Below, piece after piece: positions 1 to 6,793 of a stretch of DNA of 64,000 nt. A program made the translations under genes and the position numbers. The notes beneath the pieces are model-generated. The model was given only the letters and a program-made list of their open reading frames with translations, did no database searches and was not told where the DNA came from. This DNA is from DTKD01 sp964494345 (GTDB taxonomy: Bacteria > Armatimonadota > UBA5829). The first letter of the stretch is position 1; the number at the start of each line of letters is the position of its first letter. Location: assembly GCA_964494345.1 (NCBI GenBank), contig CAZBSI010000002.1:186001-250000 (forward strand), given 5' to 3'.

Positions 1-658
1 TCTTCTCTTCCAGCGAAACCCTCATTCTGCGAGCAAACATCGGCACCGCGACTGTTCGGGTGATATCTTTTTGATAGGTGCGCTTCTCCCTGTCCATCTG
101 AGTTTTGCGCAGGCTTTCGACGTCGCCGAGGTCGACTATGCCGGACGAATGCGAGACGCGCGTCGTTGTGCGCAGCATGACCGGGATGTTGAACTCCTCG
201 GACATCTCTATCGCAGCAACCATCATATCGTAGCATTCCTGGCTATCAGATGGCTCCAGCATCGGAATCTTGGCGAATTTTGCCAGCAGGCGATTATCCT
301 GCTCGTTTTGAGAGGAATGCATGCCCGGATCGTCCGCGCACACCACCACCATTCCCCCGTTCGCGCCGATACAGGCGAATGTCATAAGCGGATCAAGGGC
401 CACGTTCAAGCCGACGTGTTTCATTGTGGTGATCGCCCTGGCGCCGGCAAACGATGCGCCGATGGCGACCTCCATAGCGACTTTCTCATTAACCGCCCAT
501 TCCGAATATATCTCAGGGAACCTGGCCAGATTTTCCAGTATCTCCGTGCTGGGAGTTCCCGGATATGCGCTCGCCACCTCGACTCCAGCCACGAAAGCTC
601 CGTAGGCGATGGCCTCGTTGCCCGATAGCACTTTTTTATTGATTGCCGCTGCCTGCAT
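1..658 (-). CDS. iorA: Indolepyruvate:ferredoxin oxidoreductase alpha subunit, N-terminal part (runs off left edge)
   Basis: Reading the minus strand from an ATG at 658 gives 219 open codons to the window edge. The protein begins MQAAAINKKVLSGNEAIAYG and carries the thiamine-diphosphate Pyr-domain hallmarks of IorA: YPGTPSTEI near residue 33, W..NEK about 20 residues later, and MKHVGLNVALDP near residue 79. In this family the enzyme oxidatively decarboxylates aryl pyruvates from aromatic amino acids, reducing ferredoxin, in anaerobes; it works with a beta subunit not visible here. A GAGGTGA ribosome site lies 6 bases before the ATG. Only the 5' part is seen, so the ferredoxin-like C-terminus cannot be checked. 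The family call is firm; substrate range is inferred. Confidence 0.9.
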   Translation of the reverse strand, partial: MQAAAINKKVLSGNEAIAYGAFVAGVEVASAYPGTPSTEILENLARFPEIYSEWAVNEKVAMEVAIGASFAGARAITTMKHVGLNVALDPLMTFACIGANGGMVVVCADDPGMHSSQNEQDNRLLAKFAKIPMLEPSDSQECYDMMVAAIEMSEEFNIPVMLRTTTRVSHSSGIVDLGDVESLRKTQMDREKRTYQKDITRTVAVPMFARRMRVSLEEK

Positions 659-736
659 AGATGTTCACCTCAGAGGCACAAAAACGCGCCCGAACGCATA
701 GCCGCTCGAGCGCAAGAACTGCTCTGCACCATCTAT

Positions 737-766
737 TTTATATCATTTAATCGACCCAAAAGGCAA
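737..766 (-). promoter_or_regulatory. Candidate sigma-70 promoter for iorA
   Basis: On the minus strand, TTGCCT (761-766) and TATAAA (737-742) are separated by 18 bases, about 80 bases before the iorA ATG. The match is moderate (4/6 and 5/6). Confidence 0.4.
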
Positions 767-796
767 GCGTGGCCAACGATTCGGCCTGTTCATCCG

Positions 797-2635
797 TTAG
801 GCCGCTTTCTTAAGCATGCGGCGAGAGCGTTTCTCCGCATACATCGCGCCATCTGCGGAGGCCAGCAGAGCCTTGGTGTCGGATCCGTCCGCCGGATACG
901 TCGCGACACCGATGCTCAATCCAAAGCGAGGCACGTCACTTACGAACTGCAATGCGTATCTATCCACAGCCAATTGGATCCGCTCCGCTATCCGATTCGC
1001 CTCACAGCAGTCCGTCTCCGGCAGCACCGCCACGAACTCATCACCGCCATTTCTAGCGACCACGTCGTAGTCCCTGAGTTCCTCTTTAAATATATCCGCA
1101 ATATCTTTAAGCACCCTGTCCCCGGCTTCGTGGCCTTTCAGGTCGTTGACGCCTTTGAAATTGTCCAGATCGATGCCAAGCACGGACAACGGCTCATTGA
1201 ACCTGGAACAGCGCTTGAGTTCCCTGTCGAGATAGTAATGCAGAAATCTGCCGTTTCGAAGATCGGTCAAAGGATCACGCAGCGCAAAGTCCCGCGCCTC
1301 GTCAAAAGCTCTGGCATTTTGCAGGGCGATAGCTGCCTGATGGGCCACAAATGTAAGTATCCTAAGCTCATCATCCGTGAAAGTCCTGCGAAATACGTCG
1401 TAAATATTGATCGTTCCCAGCACCTCGCCGTAGCTCACCATCGGCACCGATACGCACGACTTGAAATCCAAATCCGATATGGCGATACCACGATTAAACA
1501 TCAGGTCGTCAGGGTCAAAATGGGCGGACCGCGGTTCGCCGAGTTTGGCGGCCCTGCCGGTGATTCCCTTGCCATATCGCACACGAGCCCCGGAAAACGC
1601 GTCTTCAAAACGACCTACCGCAGCATTGGCAACCATCCGCTTGGGATGTGTCTTGTCCTTCATAAACACGACACAAGTTGAGCCTTGCACCATCCTCCGC
1701 GTGCGATGAGCCAGCAGCGCCAGCACCTCGTCGATTTCCAATGTGCTGGAGAGCGTCTGCGCTATGTCAAACAACGAGATCAGCTCCTTGTTGGCCTGCG
1801 CTATGGTGTCGACCGCCGGTCGGCTCAACTCTTTAAGCTCTTCGTCGATCCCGTTGTTTTGGAGCAACTCTTCCGACTGTCGCAGTTGAGGCTGGATAGC
1901 CTGAAACGCCTCCACAACCACCGGGTCAAAAGCGGACCCGGACAGATTCTCCAGATGCGATACCGCCTCGTTGTGAGTCCACCCGCTCCGATAACACCGA
2001 TCCGAGATCAGCGCATCATAAACCACCGCCACCGCAATTATTCGCGATCCCAGCGGGATATTCTCACCGGAAAGCTGTTCAGGATAACCTGTGCCATCGT
2101 GATTTTCGTGATGATAAAGCACCATCTCGACGATATCGCAAGGCATATTCGCTTGTCGCAGCAAATTGGCGCCGATGGCTGCGTGATTGCGCATCTTGGC
2201 GAACTCTTCGGAGTCCAGCGGGCCAGGCTTTAATAGAATATGATCCGGCACACCGAGCTTGCCGACGTCTCTTATCAACGCAGCCAACCGGATTCGCTCA
2301 ATCATAGCATCGTCCAGGTTCAACTGCCTGGCGATAAGCTCGCATATAAGAGGGACGCGTTTGACTATGGGACTAATATAAGAATCCTTGGCGCCGACCG
2401 CCGATGCCAGCGCAACCGTGGCGCAGCGATAAGCCAAATCAAGGTCGTCGGAGTGTCGAGGATTTTGGAAAGGTTCAAATGAGGCCGATCGAAGATTCAA
2501 TAAAATATAACCGCATATCAGGCAACAGACAGCCGTCACCGAGGTCAGGCTCACCCATATGTTACGGATCAGCGCCGCAGCCGTCAGCATTGCCAGGCAA
2601 GCTGCCAAAAACCAGTAAACCTGCACGTTTTTCAT
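797..2635 (-). CDS. Membrane HD-GYP (degenerate) - GAF - GGDEF cyclic-di-GMP signalling protein
   Basis: A 612-residue protein with two hydrophobic segments (about 8-24 and 28-48), an HD-GYP domain (about 70-250), a GAF domain (about 285-440) and a GGDEF domain (about 450-605). The cyclase site is intact (NGGDEF, 529-534) and a product-inhibition RxxD site sits upstream (R521 to D524). The HD-GYP domain keeps HHE (175-177) and DGTGYP (180-185). However, the HD signature reads RD (122-123), the early conserved His is replaced around P89, and the usual Asp of the V-A-D-V-Y-D-A-L block is Val (about 204). Phosphodiesterase activity is therefore doubtful, while diguanylate cyclase activity is likely. 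Its leader carries a GEMM riboswitch (2901-2995), which suggests feedback by its own product. Inactivity of the HD-GYP part is inference. Confidence 0.9.
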   Translation of the reverse strand: MKNVQVYWFLAACLAMLTAAALIRNIWVSLTSVTAVCCLICGYILLNLRSASFEPFQNPRHSDDLDLAYRCATVALASAVGAKDSYISPIVKRVPLICELIARQLNLDDAMIERIRLAALIRDVGKLGVPDHILLKPGPLDSEEFAKMRNHAAIGANLLRQANMPCDIVEMVLYHHENHDGTGYPEQLSGENIPLGSRIIAVAVVYDALISDRCYRSGWTHNEAVSHLENLSGSAFDPVVVEAFQAIQPQLRQSEELLQNNGIDEELKELSRPAVDTIAQANKELISLFDIAQTLSSTLEIDEVLALLAHRTRRMVQGSTCVVFMKDKTHPKRMVANAAVGRFEDAFSGARVRYGKGITGRAAKLGEPRSAHFDPDDLMFNRGIAISDLDFKSCVSVPMVSYGEVLGTINIYDVFRRTFTDDELRILTFVAHQAAIALQNARAFDEARDFALRDPLTDLRNGRFLHYYLDRELKRCSRFNEPLSVLGIDLDNFKGVNDLKGHEAGDRVLKDIADIFKEELRDYDVVARNGGDEFVAVLPETDCCEANRIAERIQLAVDRYALQFVSDVPRFGLSIGVATYPADGSDTKALLASADGAMYAEKRSRRMLKKAA

Positions 2636-2761
2636 ACAGTGTCCGCCTCACAACGGGTGCTTCTGTAGAGCCATGCGGGCCCAGCATATACTCAAATTTG
2701 CTCGAGCCGATTAATGCTAATTGCGTCATTAAATAATACAAATCAGTATTCTTAAAACTGA

Positions 2762-2892
2762 CAGGGCGCTCTGACCCTGCGTAAATCATCGAGTACTAGA
2801 CTCGAACCACCTGTACAAACAACCAGGCTACCGCAGTCCAATCCGTTTTCCGCCCATCTACCTGCAACCATAATTCTCGTGGGCGGAAAACG
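2762..2892 (-). promoter_or_regulatory. Leader hairpins between riboswitch and GGDEF gene (candidate expression platform)
   Basis: A perfect 13-bp stem pairs 2844-2856 with 2880-2892 around a 23-base loop, immediately downstream (minus strand) of the riboswitch. A second short hairpin (2762-2779, CAGGG/CCCTG) is followed after four bases by TTTT (2754-2757) and resembles a weak intrinsic terminator. How either one switches is not decidable by eye. Confidence 0.5.
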
Positions 2893-2900
2893 TGCATCAA

Positions 2901-2995
2901 CTTCGGCAGCCTGGCAGACATAGCCCGATAATCCGGGCTTTAGTCCCAATAGCTTTGCGTCCTCCGATTTCCCGGAGTTTGCTCTTATCGGATGA
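2901..2995 (-). promoter_or_regulatory. Class-I cyclic-di-GMP (GEMM) riboswitch
   Basis: The minus strand shows the GEMM hallmarks in order. First comes GAGCAAACTCC, opening a hairpin closed by a GAAA tetraloop (CUCCGG-GAAA-UCGGAG, 2964-2980). Next is the invariant GGACGCAAAGC (2952-2962). Then ACTAAAGCCC and GGGCTATGT form the second arm with its CUAA/UAUG tetraloop-receptor halves. CTGCCAGGCTGCCGAAG closes it. It lies about 265 bases upstream of, and on the same strand as, the GGDEF gene. The ligand is c-di-GMP for most members; a cyclic GMP-AMP variant cannot be excluded from the sequence alone. Confidence 0.85.
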
Positions 2996-3130
2996 TTGTC
3001 ATTAGGATTATGCCATCAGAGGATCAGTTGTCATGCTGACAAGAGTGCTAGAAAATGCGGCGATTATCGGAGGTAAATAATAATTCGGGTCGGCGGGCGG
3101 CGACAGGCATCGCCGCCCACAGTGATTATT

Positions 3131-3634
3131 TTACAGCTTGAGCACCCTGCCGACGTGCTGGTCGGGGTCATATTCATCGCCAGTGCCTGCCGCGATTGCG
3201 CGCACTACATCTTTTCGGCTGACTATTCCGACCACCTTGCGGCCCTCGACTATCGGAACCCTGTTTATTGCGTGTTCGATCATAGCCTGAGCTATGTTAG
3301 CGACCGGCGATTCCTCGCTGAAGACTACGACATTCGTGGTCATCGCATCTTCCACACATTCGCTCTGAGCACGTCGATGCGCCTCGTCAACGGCATCGGG
3401 CTGTGGCGCAAACAGCCCCGGGGTCGACCCGCGCATCTCGGAAGGCGCATGCAGCCCTTTGAGCAAAATATCGCTTTCGGAAAGCATTCCGATCAAATGA
3501 CCCTCGCCATCAACAACAGGCAGGCCGCTGACGTCGTGCTCGGCCATCAAACGCGCCGCCCCCTCGATTGAAGCGCCTTTGCGAACCGAGACCACGCTGC
3601 GCGTCATAATATCTTTAGCAGCCAGATAAATCAT
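3131..3634 (-). CDS. Tandem CBS-domain protein
   Basis: A 167-residue protein made almost entirely of two CBS motifs. The first, about residues 6-60, includes DIMTRSVVSV and DVSGLPVVDGEGHLIGMLSESDIL. The second, about 95-155, includes DAMTTNVVVF, NRVPIVEGRKVVGIVSRKDVVRAI. CBS pairs bind adenosyl ligands such as AMP, ATP or SAM and act as regulatory modules; no effector domain is attached. The start is taken at the ATG at 3634, preceded by GAGAGGTG and only 10 bases after the stop of the upstream oxidoreductase. A longer in-frame version would overlap that gene. It is the last gene of a ThuA - Gfo/Idh - CBS operon. The regulatory target is unknown. Confidence 0.85.
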   Translation of the reverse strand: MIYLAAKDIMTRSVVSVRKGASIEGAARLMAEHDVSGLPVVDGEGHLIGMLSESDILLKGLHAPSEMRGSTPGLFAPQPDAVDEAHRRAQSECVEDAMTTNVVVFSEESPVANIAQAMIEHAINRVPIVEGRKVVGIVSRKDVVRAIAAGTGDEYDPDQHVGRVLKL

Positions 3635-3644
3635 TTCACCTCTC

Positions 3645-4748
3645 TTATTCGTCCAGCAGCCCATGCTCCAGCCCAACCGGCAGCGCTTTCGGCCGGTTGC
3701 AGGTGCTTTCGAGCGTTACGTGAGCGCTGGTATTTGACGCATCGTGAAATGCGTGCATTATATCTAACACATGATACGCCAATTCGCCGCTGGCTCGGTG
3801 CGCCCGGCCGGTGCGTAGCCCATAAGCCATATCAGCGACCCCGATGCCGCGTGAGTTATCGGTATATCCGTGCGAGTACTCCACATCGATCCAGTCGTTG
3901 TCGGAGGCCGTTCTCAATTTGATCGGGCCGCCAAAACCGTTAGGGTCCGGCACGCTCAGCGATCCTTTGCTGCCGTAAATCTCTATACGGGGAAGCTCAG
4001 CCGCCCACACATCGAAGCTCGTGATAACCGTCGCTATGGCCCCATTTGCGAAGTCGACTATACCAGCCACGTGTGTCGGCACATCAACTTCTATCTTCGT
4101 TCCATTTTTCGGCGCGCTTGTGATGGTGCGCTCCGGGAATGTGATCCTTGCAGAGCCCGTAACCCGCCTGGCCGGTCCGAGCATCGCGACCAGAGCGGTA
4201 AGGTAATATGGCCCCATATCGAACATCGGCCCGCCGCCGAGTTTATAATAAAACTCAGGATCCGGATGCCAGCTTTCATGGCCATGACAGGTCATAAACG
4301 CAGTCGCTGCGACCGGTTCGCCGATCAAACCGTCATCGATGAGCTTTATGCAGGTCTGGAGTCCTCCGCCTAAAAACGTATCAGGCGCACATCCGACCCT
4401 GACGCCCTTCGCCGTAGCCGCCTCCAGTATTTTGCGACCGTCTTCGCGGGTTATGGCCAGCGGCTTCTCGTTATATATCGACTTGCCCGCCTCAATCGCC
4501 GCCAGCGCCACCGAAGCGTGCGCTTTGGGGATAGTCAGGTTCATGACGATCTCTATTTCCGGATCGGCCAGCAGCTCCTGCGTGCTCTTATACGCCTTAC
4601 AGCCGAATTCATTAGCCTTCGCCTCAGCTCTGTCGCATTCCAGGTCGGCGCAACCGACTATATCGAGGATATCGAATGTCTTTCCCGCCTGAAAATAGAT
4701 TCCGCTGATGACTCCGCATCCCACGATTCCAACTTTTGCAGGTCTCAT
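3645..4748 (-). CDS. Gfo/Idh/MocA family NAD(P)-dependent oxidoreductase
   Basis: A 367-residue protein with an N-terminal Rossmann fold (KVGIVGCGVISGIY, GxGxxS-type nucleotide loop) and the family's EKP motif (YNEKPLAI, about residue 90). The C-terminal substrate half contains GGGPMFDMGPYYLTAL. Family members oxidise or reduce cyclic sugars, inositols or glucosides. The start chosen is the ATG at 4748, which has GGAG six bases upstream; a GTG at 4763 is possible but abuts the previous stop. The partner upstream is a ThuA protein, a pairing often seen in sugar-related operons. Substrate not determinable. Confidence 0.9.
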   Translation of the reverse strand: MRPAKVGIVGCGVISGIYFQAGKTFDILDIVGCADLECDRAEAKANEFGCKAYKSTQELLADPEIEIVMNLTIPKAHASVALAAIEAGKSIYNEKPLAITREDGRKILEAATAKGVRVGCAPDTFLGGGLQTCIKLIDDGLIGEPVAATAFMTCHGHESWHPDPEFYYKLGGGPMFDMGPYYLTALVAMLGPARRVTGSARITFPERTITSAPKNGTKIEVDVPTHVAGIVDFANGAIATVITSFDVWAAELPRIEIYGSKGSLSVPDPNGFGGPIKLRTASDNDWIDVEYSHGYTDNSRGIGVADMAYGLRTGRAHRASGELAYHVLDIMHAFHDASNTSAHVTLESTCNRPKALPVGLEHGLLDE

Positions 4749-4763
4749 TTTATTCTCCGCCAC

Positions 4764-5414
4764 CTATCTCGCTGCCCACGCCATTCCGCGCTTTAGAATC
4801 TCTAGCACTTCAGGTACATCGAAATCAGCCGCGCAGTGGCCAAGCGAGGAGTAAAACACCCGGCCTTCGCCGTATTTCCTCTTCCAAACCGCCGGCATAA
4901 TGCAGCCTTTTATCCAGGGCGCTTCGTCGTGGTGTCCCAAAATCGACACCGCCAGGGTCTCGTTTGAGGGGTCGACGTGCATATAGTACTGCTCGGAGTG
5001 CATTTTGAAATCTTCTATGCCTTCGATGATCGGATCGCCGGTATAGCTGAGTATTTTGACTTCATAGTCAACAATTCCGCCCGGATGGGCAACCCATTGC
5101 CCGCCGACCATAAACTGATAGTCGGTATTCGTGCGAAACGCGTCTCCTGCTCCTCCATGCCAGCCTGCAAACCCGACACCGCTTTGCACAGCCTGCTGCA
5201 TCGCGGCCCATTGCGCACCGCTGATCTCGGCCATTGTAAAGCACGGCACAATAAGATCAAAACTCTTAACTTCGTCTACATCCTCGAACGCTTCGAGTGT
5301 GTCTTTGACTACCACGTCAAATCCTACTCCGGCGAGCGCTTCAGAAGCTTTCTCGGTGGTCTGTCTCGGATCATGCCCTTCCCAGCCACCCCAGGCAAAC
5401 AATGCTCGTTTCAT
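4764..5414 (-). CDS. ThuA-like protein
   Basis: A 216-residue protein of the ThuA (trehalose-utilisation) family, which has a class-I glutamine amidotransferase-like fold. The sequence begins MKRALFAWGGWEGHDPRQT, with the family's GH near the N-terminus. It contains VGFAGWHGGAGDAF in the middle and VWKRKYGEGRVFYSSLGH near the end, the usual ThuA landmarks. It is first in an operon with a Gfo/Idh dehydrogenase and a CBS protein, all on the minus strand with gaps below 20 bases. ThuA proteins have been linked to disaccharide oxidation to 3-keto derivatives; a specific reaction here is inference. Confidence 0.88.
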   Translation of the reverse strand: MKRALFAWGGWEGHDPRQTTEKASEALAGVGFDVVVKDTLEAFEDVDEVKSFDLIVPCFTMAEISGAQWAAMQQAVQSGVGFAGWHGGAGDAFRTNTDYQFMVGGQWVAHPGGIVDYEVKILSYTGDPIIEGIEDFKMHSEQYYMHVDPSNETLAVSILGHHDEAPWIKGCIMPAVWKRKYGEGRVFYSSLGHCAADFDVPEVLEILKRGMAWAAR

Positions 5415-5624
5415 CGGATATCTCCTGTGCGATTAGGAATCAACCATTCAATAGGTTAGCATCGACAGGGGTAGAAATGCAATGAGAAAAAGGCTGTTGC
5501 AGTATTGAACAACACGAAACCTCGAATCGGCGAAGATAGTATGGAACGATTGATCCCTTATGTGTTATCGTAAGTAAGCAATCCCAAGGCATTTTCATTC
5601 CAGGGTTGCGGAAAAGGATCAGTC

Positions 5625-6239
5625 GTGAAGAGTACCGCACACGTTGGAATAGATGCCCCTGAGGGCAGCGCCCAAAGGGCGAAGGCTGTGGCTGAGGAGA
5701 TACGCAGGCGACTGCCGATTCGTGCCGATATGACCGCGTTGGACTACGGCGCGGGAACGGGCTTGATGGCATTTGCGTTAAGGCCGTTTGTGAAATCTAT
5801 CACCGCAGTAGACTACTCGCAGGGGACAATTGAAGCCCTGCAACAGAAAATAGAGGAGTCTAACATAGACGGCGTAACCCCCTTGCTAGGTGATCTCAGT
5901 ATCGGAGAGCTTAATGGACAGCGGTTCGACCTTGTCTACAGCTCGATGACCATGCACCATATCCCAAACGTGGCAGAGGTTCTGCGCAAATTTTATGACC
6001 TGATCGAACCAGGCGGGTTTATTGCAATTGCGGACCTCGACGCCGAGGACGGCAGCTTTCACGGCGACCACACCGAGGTGCATCATCACGGCTTCGACAG
6101 AAAAGAAATGGCGCGATTGGTGGGGCAGGCGGGGTTTGTGGATGTAAAATCCTCCACTGCTCATACGATGACCAAAGAAATCGAAAACGGCGAGAGCCGG
6201 GATTTTCCTATCTTTCTAGTAATCGGGCGCAAGAGCTGA
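5625..6239 (+). CDS. Class-I SAM-dependent methyltransferase
   Basis: A 204-residue protein with SAM-binding motif I (ALDYGAGTGLMAF, about residues 38-50), the acidic strand-2 end (ITAVDYSQGTIE), motif II/III (FDLVYSSMTMHHIPNV) and a post-motif LIEPGGFIAIADLD. This is the ubiquinone/menaquinone-type Methyltransf_11/25 fold. Translation starts at a GTG (5625) with AAAGGA six bases upstream. It stands alone and is convergent with the DUF5069 gene. The His-rich stretch HTEVHHHGF may be substrate- or metal-related, but no substrate can be assigned. Confidence 0.88.
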   Translation: MKSTAHVGIDAPEGSAQRAKAVAEEIRRRLPIRADMTALDYGAGTGLMAFALRPFVKSITAVDYSQGTIEALQQKIEESNIDGVTPLLGDLSIGELNGQRFDLVYSSMTMHHIPNVAEVLRKFYDLIEPGGFIAIADLDAEDGSFHGDHTEVHHHGFDRKEMARLVGQAGFVDVKSSTAHTMTKEIENGESRDFPIFLVIGRKS

Positions 6240-6250
6240 ATAACTGGAGA

Positions 6251-6275
6251 TGGGTGGCGATATATCCGCCACCCA
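6251..6275. terminator. Convergent-gene hairpin
   Basis: A 9-bp stem (TGGGTGGCG/CGCCACCCA) with a 7-base loop lies between two convergent stops and is followed by AT-rich sequence on both sides. It may be a degenerate member of the GGCGGC palindrome family seen elsewhere in the window. Confidence 0.55.
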
Positions 6276-6288
6276 TAATATTTGCAAA

Positions 6289-6750
6289 CTACCTGCGTTG
6301 CTCTTCGTAGTCGTAGATATCGAACAGCGTGTAGACAACTTTGTTTCGCGGCACGAACTGCTTTATGTAAGCCTCCATGTAGACCTGCAACTCGACCGGA
6401 ACGTCGCTGAGCCTTCTGTCGCGCTGCTGATTGTTCCAGGGGATGATCTCCTCGAGGGTCTTCTGTTTGGCGTGCTCCCGAATCCAATCCTCGACTTGCT
6501 CATCGGATGCCCCTGTCCCGACAAATGCCCGCAGTTCGTCGTAGTTGATCTCAGCAAACTCCAACCAGACCTTATCCAACGGGCAGTTGGTGCCGTATTC
6601 GCCCAGCCAACCGACCAAATCGGAACGGCACTTGTCCACCACACGGGCTGCGAGCACATATCCCGCCAGAGTTTCCCGCGGGCCACGGGGGAAATCGCGA
6701 TTATCTCGCAAATCACGGGCCAGCAGTCTAACTTTTTCCAAATTTTCCAT
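6289..6750 (-). CDS. DUF5069 family protein
   Basis: A 153-residue soluble protein matching the DUF5069 pattern: FPRGPRETLAGYVLAARVVDKCR near the N-terminus, GEYGTNCPLDKVWLEF in the middle, and ASDEQVEDWIREH and EEIIPWNN later. The function of this family is not known to me. The ATG at 6750 is preferred because GGAG precedes it by 8 bases; a TTG 15 bases further upstream is possible. It follows the GH2 gene on the same strand with a 43-base gap, so it may be the tail of that operon. Confidence 0.8.
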   Translation of the reverse strand: MENLEKVRLLARDLRDNRDFPRGPRETLAGYVLAARVVDKCRSDLVGWLGEYGTNCPLDKVWLEFAEINYDELRAFVGTGASDEQVEDWIREHAKQKTLEEIIPWNNQQRDRRLSDVPVELQVYMEAYIKQFVPRNKVVYTLFDIYDYEEQRR

Positions 6751-6793
6751 TAAGCGCATCTCCAATCTAAAATCTTGTTGAGCTTATACCCAA

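Noticed and set aside
974..1681. Long plus-strand ORF opposite the GGDEF gene
   Set aside because: It is the antisense frame of a strongly supported coding region and its translation has no recognisable domain.
2780..2815. tRNA-like GGTTCGAGTC stretch (minus strand)
   Set aside because: It resembles a T-loop by chance; no acceptor or anticodon stems fit, and no tRNA was found elsewhere in the window.
2752..2949. Small minus-strand ORF in the GGDEF leader
   Set aside because: It overlaps the riboswitch and hairpin, and its apparent start lies inside the aptamer.
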